Assembly (NCBI GenBank): GCA_020832555.1
Contig: JAFIEM010000024.1
Location: forward strand, 1 to 38,726
Length of the DNA stretch: 38,726 bases
From: Natronohydrobacter sp.
Lineage (GTDB): Bacteria; Pseudomonadota; Alphaproteobacteria; Rhodobacterales; Rhodobacteraceae
Direction of reading: 5' to 3'
Positions 34,476 through 38,726 of this stretch are shown in pieces. Positions within the stretch are counted from its first letter, which is position 1, and the number at the start of each line of letters is the position of its first letter. The notes under the pieces were generated by a model, which saw only the letters and a program-made list of their open reading frames with translations, did not search any database and was not told the origin of the DNA. Position numbers and translations under genes: made by a program.

Positions 34476-34694
34476 TCAGGCGATGATATCCGGGGTCAGT
34501 TCATCCTCGATGCGGGCGATCTGGTCCTTGAGGCGCAGTTTGTCCTTCTTCAGCCGCTGGACAGTCAGCTGCGTCGCCGGACCCTGCACCTGAAGCGCAT
34601 TGATCGCCTCATCCAGATCACGATGCTTCTGGCGCAAAACTTCGAGTTTCACGCGCAGCACTTCTTCATGGCTCAGTTCTTGAGGCGAATTCAT
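34476..34694 (-). CDS. DUF465 (YdcH-like) coiled-coil protein
   Basis: This 72-aa, highly charged protein has two helical stretches, LSHEEVLRVKLEVLRQKHRD and LTVQRLKKDKLRLKDQIARI, with heptad-like spacing and an end near DELTPDIIA. This is the DUF465/YdcH plan, a small helical hairpin of unknown function. The ATG at 34694 gives the family N-terminus; the frame is open further upstream but without family features. The gap to purE is 72 bases, and cotranscription is possible. Confidence 0.9.
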   Translation of the reverse strand: MNSPQELSHEEVLRVKLEVLRQKHRDLDEAINALQVQGPATQLTVQRLKKDKLRLKDQIARIEDELTPDIIA

Positions 34695-34787
34695 CGGGGC
34701 GATTCTGCTCTGGCTTCTTTGAGCCGACCTTAGCGACAAATCCCGCATCGCAAAAGCTTTCGATGCAGGGAACACGCTCGTCAGGCC

Positions 34788-34815
34788 CTTGCGATTGCGC
34801 GAACGCACACCATAT
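34788..34815 (+). promoter_or_regulatory. RpoH (sigma-32)-like promoter for hsp20
   Basis: CTTGCGA at 34788-34794 and CACCATAT at 34808-34815, 13 bases apart, match the heat-shock consensus CTTGAAA-N13-CCCCATnT at five of seven and six of seven defined positions. It lies 65 bases before the Hsp20 ATG, where such a promoter is expected. Confidence 0.55.
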
Positions 34816-34880
34816 CGATATCCAGATGGTCGCCGCAAAGGGGCCAACAGCAACGTCGCTTATCTGAAAGGGCCAAGCTG

Positions 34881-35297
34881 ATGACAAAACTGCATTTTCC
34901 TTCGCATCCCCTGCTTCTGGGATTCGACAGGCTGGAACGACTGGTTGAACAGACCGCGCGTTCAGGAACAGACGGTTATCCACCGTTCAATATCGAAGTG
35001 ACCGGGCAGAACAGCTTCCGCATCACTTTGGCACTGGCCGGTTTTCGTGACGACGACCTGTCGATCACGGTCGAGAGACGACAGTTGCTCGTGCGCGGTC
35101 AACAGACCGAGACCGACAAGGAAGACCGTGTGTTTCTGCATCGTGGCATTGCAGCACGTCAGTTCCAACGCGTTTTTGCACTGGCCGAGGGCGTCGAGGT
35201 GACACGCGCGGCCTTGCAGGACGGGTTGTTGCATATCGACCTGACCCGACAGGAGCCAGAAGACTCGGTTCAGACACTGACCATCACCCGTAGCTGA
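34881..35297 (+). CDS. Hsp20 family small heat-shock protein
   Basis: Small heat-shock proteins hold unfolding proteins without ATP. The 138-aa protein has the alpha-crystallin domain from about residue 33 to 125, with PPFNIEVTGQNSFRITLALA, then GFRDDDLSITVERRQLLVRG and the closing AALQDGLLHIDLTR, which is the family's A-x-x-x-x-G-x-L motif. The tail ends TLTITRS. A heat-shock-like promoter stands 65 bases upstream, and a DUF1150 gene follows as in many relatives. Confidence 0.95.
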   Translation: MTKLHFPSHPLLLGFDRLERLVEQTARSGTDGYPPFNIEVTGQNSFRITLALAGFRDDDLSITVERRQLLVRGQQTETDKEDRVFLHRGIAARQFQRVFALAEGVEVTRAALQDGLLHIDLTRQEPEDSVQTLTITRS

Positions 35298-35311
35298 TGC
35301 GAGGTAGACAA

Positions 35312-35536
35312 ATGGACAGCAAATTCCCGATTCCCGACCCTGAACGCCCCATCGCCTATGTCCGGCCCATCAAGGCGAGCGAGTTGCCCGAAGAGATCCG
35401 CGCGCAACTGCCGGGCGTGAAGGAATTATACGCAATTCACCATGAAGAGGGTGAGCGCCTGGCGTTGGTAACGGACAGGACGATGGCTTTTGTCATGGCG
35501 CGGCAGAATGATTACGATCCGGTCAGCGTGCACTGA
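35312..35536 (+). CDS. DUF1150 family protein
   Basis: This 74-aa protein has the family pattern: IAYVRPIKASELPEEI, then VKELYAIHHEEGERLALVTD and RTMAFVMARQNDYDPVSVH at the end. DUF1150 genes commonly follow Hsp20 genes in Rhodobacterales, suggesting a linked stress role; the activity is unknown. The ATG at 35312 has GAGGTAGACAA ahead and is preferred over an ATG at 35297 that overlaps the hsp20 stop. Confidence 0.9.
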   Translation: MDSKFPIPDPERPIAYVRPIKASELPEEIRAQLPGVKELYAIHHEEGERLALVTDRTMAFVMARQNDYDPVSVH

Positions 35537-35559
35537 CCGCTCATCATCCGAAGCCCCGA

Positions 35560-35583
35560 AAGCGCCCCGCGCGGGCGCTTTTT
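35560..35583 (+). terminator. Terminator after hsp20-DUF1150
   Basis: AAGCGCCC and GGGCGCTT form an 8-bp stem with a CGCGC loop, followed by TTT. It ends the heat-shock unit, 24 bases after the DUF1150 stop. Confidence 0.85.
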
Positions 35584-35652
35584 CATTTGCGCTTTCTTAC
35601 CGATGATCCTGCAACAGAATGACGTCATGTCAAAACCCGCCTTGCCATCGCG

Positions 35653-37065
35653 CTACTGCGCTTCCTGCAAGAACTTGCGGCTCACCCAACCGCGATTGCC
35701 GCGGGCGTCCGTGATTTCGTACCACAGCAGGTTGTTGTCGATACAAAGCTGAGCGCGTTCTCCTGCTGGATGGTCATTGGGATTGGCCACAAGGGCGCGA
35801 CATGCTGTGATACAGGCTTGGCGGTTTCGCTCCTCGCCGACGGCAGTGATGTTGTCGGCACGCAATGTACGGACCTGCTCGCCCAAGGGCATCTGACGCA
35901 GGATCGGTGCGGAGATATCTGGCCGTCGGCGGAGGTTCACATATTCGCTGACATTGGAAATCCTGGCATCCTGCGTCTGCAGAAAGCAGGAGCGCAGCAC
36001 CGGATTGCCCCCGGCGGATTGCTCAGCCGCGTCGAGAAGGTCTTCCAGCCGACCTGGCACCCGGATCAGATCCGCGAGGCGCGTGTCAGGCGCATGAGTA
36101 TGAAACGCGTAGACCTGAGACCACCTGTCCGGATCGTGCTCACCGATATAGGCATGTCCGATATGACTGGTTGGGTGAGCGCCGCCATATATTGAAACTG
36201 AACAACCACTTGCTGCCTCTTGTCGAAAACCGTCAGTCACCGCTGCCTGCAATCCCAGATCGCGGGTGAAAGAGATTGCCACAGGGCTGAAATTGTCAAA
36301 CGGGCTTACGGACCGGTCAAGCAGCGACATATCCACGAGTTCACAGATATTGCGCACAATCGCGTCGATATCAGGTTCAGCGACGCCGCTGGGTGCGACG
36401 ATGATCGACAATCTGGCGGCTTCCCCGACCGTCTCGATATAGCGCATTTCGGTCGAGGGCGTCTCGATCATCGTCTCCAGCAGGGATTCCGGAAACTGGT
36501 AGAATCCCGCCGCGCGCATATTGATGATCAAGCCCAAAGCTTCGAGTGCGACGGAGAACGCACGGTTCACCTCTGCTTGCGAATACTGACCATCCGGGAC
36601 CTGCAGCTCTGGACGGTGAAATCCAAGCCGTCCAAGCGGGTGGAGTATCCGGTCCGGACCAGCGTATTCGCCCTCCGGATTGAACCAGGCGCCTGCCATG
36701 AACGCCAACGCGCAAGCACTCTCGCATCGCGCATCGGGTCCAACCGCGGTGCCCCAGGGGTCGCGTTGCTGACCGCGAGCGATAGTCCGCGCGATCGCCA
36801 GCCCTTCGCGCATGTTTCCACCAGCGCTGTCGAGACAGACCCGGCGACCGACCGGAGAAAACGGATCGCTCGAAGCTTCAAGCTGTTCGATGAGTGTTTC
36901 AAGTGTCGCAGCGTCGCCCGTGGCGATTTCACCAGACACAAGAATTCGGCACCCCATGACTGGATCGTCAACTGGCGTGATCGATGCTGCATATGCGTGG
37001 GTCTGAGCGGCGCAGATAAGAACGAGTACCGACAATACGCGTACAAGACAAAGCGGCAATTTCAT
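35653..37065 (-). CDS. Periplasmic ClpP-like protein (COG3904 type) with C-terminal SH3 domain
   Basis: The 470-aa precursor has a signal peptide (1-27, ending AYAA). Residues 37-155 resemble the ClpP/crotonase fold: VCLDSAGGNMREGLAIARTI (77-96), then CESACALAFMAGA (114-126) with a possible nucleophile S116 flanked by C114 and C118, and GFHRP with H150. This is the plan of COG3904-type periplasmic proteins. The region near 380-468 looks like a bacterial SH3 domain (YVNLRRRPDISAPILRQMPL and a closing GNRGWVSRKFL), which often binds cell wall. Protease activity is not certain. Codon use includes more AT-rich codons than neighbours. Confidence 0.8.
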   Translation of the reverse strand: MKLPLCLVRVLSVLVLICAAQTHAYAASITPVDDPVMGCRILVSGEIATGDAATLETLIEQLEASSDPFSPVGRRVCLDSAGGNMREGLAIARTIARGQQRDPWGTAVGPDARCESACALAFMAGAWFNPEGEYAGPDRILHPLGRLGFHRPELQVPDGQYSQAEVNRAFSVALEALGLIINMRAAGFYQFPESLLETMIETPSTEMRYIETVGEAARLSIIVAPSGVAEPDIDAIVRNICELVDMSLLDRSVSPFDNFSPVAISFTRDLGLQAAVTDGFRQEAASGCSVSIYGGAHPTSHIGHAYIGEHDPDRWSQVYAFHTHAPDTRLADLIRVPGRLEDLLDAAEQSAGGNPVLRSCFLQTQDARISNVSEYVNLRRRPDISAPILRQMPLGEQVRTLRADNITAVGEERNRQACITACRALVANPNDHPAGERAQLCIDNNLLWYEITDARGNRGWVSRKFLQEAQ

Positions 37066-37229
37066 GAGGTCGCTATCCCGTCTCTCAACTGCTTATTATA
37101 AAGAATCACGTCTTAACATATAGATACCAGCGCGCCACATTTCTGTCGCTAGCACGGTCGTATCCCTGACGACAACACTAAATCAGCATCGGTCATGATG
37201 CCCGAGTTCTTGCGCGTCGCGCGCATGAT
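37066..37229 (-). other. Upstream region of the ClpP-like gene
   Basis: The 164 bases between the groEL terminator and the ClpP-like gene hold no credible gene. The part nearest that gene is AT-rich (TTATTATAAAGAATCACG near 37090-37107) and probably contains its promoter, but I cannot assign hexamers with confidence. Confidence 0.4.
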
Positions 37230-37256
37230 AAAGGGCCGGGAGTTTCCCCCCGGCCC
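37230..37256 (-). terminator. Terminator after groEL
   Basis: On the minus strand, GGGCCGGG and CCCGGCCC form an 8-bp stem with an 8-base loop, followed by TTTATC. It lies 25 bases after the groEL stop and separates groEL from the ClpP-like gene. Confidence 0.75.
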
Positions 37257-37281
37257 GATCTGTCTGCAGGTGCCGCGTGGC

Positions 37282-38726
<1,445 letters not shown>

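Overview
The window is about 38.7 kb of GC-rich DNA. Gene content and gene order point to an alphaproteobacterium of the Rhodobacteraceae/Paracoccaceae (Rhodobacter-Roseobacter-Paracoccus group). The pointers are a ctaC-ctaB-ctaG-ctaE cluster without subunit I beside surf1-thrC-M16 protease, a Tad locus with the DxSGAVTVDW type of Flp pilin, an Hsp20-DUF1150 pair, and purE-purK. No tRNA, rRNA, CRISPR array, transposase or phage gene was seen. Most of the window looks like stable chromosome.

Layout. (1) 1-7528, minus strand: a run read from ctaC towards the left edge holds aa3-type cytochrome c oxidase subunits II and III, their assembly factors (CtaB, CtaG, a 66-aa membrane protein, SURF1), then threonine synthase, an M16 peptidase and a truncated GNAT acetyltransferase. 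(2) 7529-7753: a divergent control region with a perfect FNR-type box inside a 10-bp inverted repeat. (3) 7754-15902, plus strand: tldD, three overlapping small membrane ORFs, dprA (with a CtrA-like box), topA, and the two CoA-transferase genes separated by an AT-richer 69-aa ORF. (4) 15921-16793, minus: a lytic transglycosylase. (5) 17135-29995, plus: a full Tad/Flp pilus locus with three Flp pilins (two are a tandem duplicate including the leader), cpaB, cpaC, a Tat-type OmpA lipoprotein, cpaE, cpaF, tadB, tadC, two TPR lipoproteins, the prepilin peptidase and an AAA ATPase. (6) 30007-38726: an Lrp regulator divergent from trxB, a NUDIX hydrolase, a secreted lipase-like hydrolase, purK-purE, a DUF465 protein, Hsp20-DUF1150 behind a heat-shock-like promoter, a periplasmic ClpP-like/SH3 protein, and groEL cut by the right edge.

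How the genes work together. The cta genes build one respiratory complex: CtaB starts heme a synthesis, CtaG delivers copper, SURF1 helps insert heme a. The Tad genes build one machine. Flp pilins are cleaved by CpaA, CpaF powers the TadB/TadC inner-membrane platform, CpaE probably positions it, and CpaC with CpaB and lipoproteins forms the outer-membrane channel. Internal terminators divide the Tad locus into several transcription units, which would allow much more pilin than machinery. I found no clearly new multi-gene defence or biosynthetic system. The best leads are the 69-aa ORF between scoA and scoB, the AAA ATPase ending the Tad locus, the FNR box with its flanking repeat, the mosaic pilin duplication, and the fused ClpP-like/SH3 periplasmic protein.
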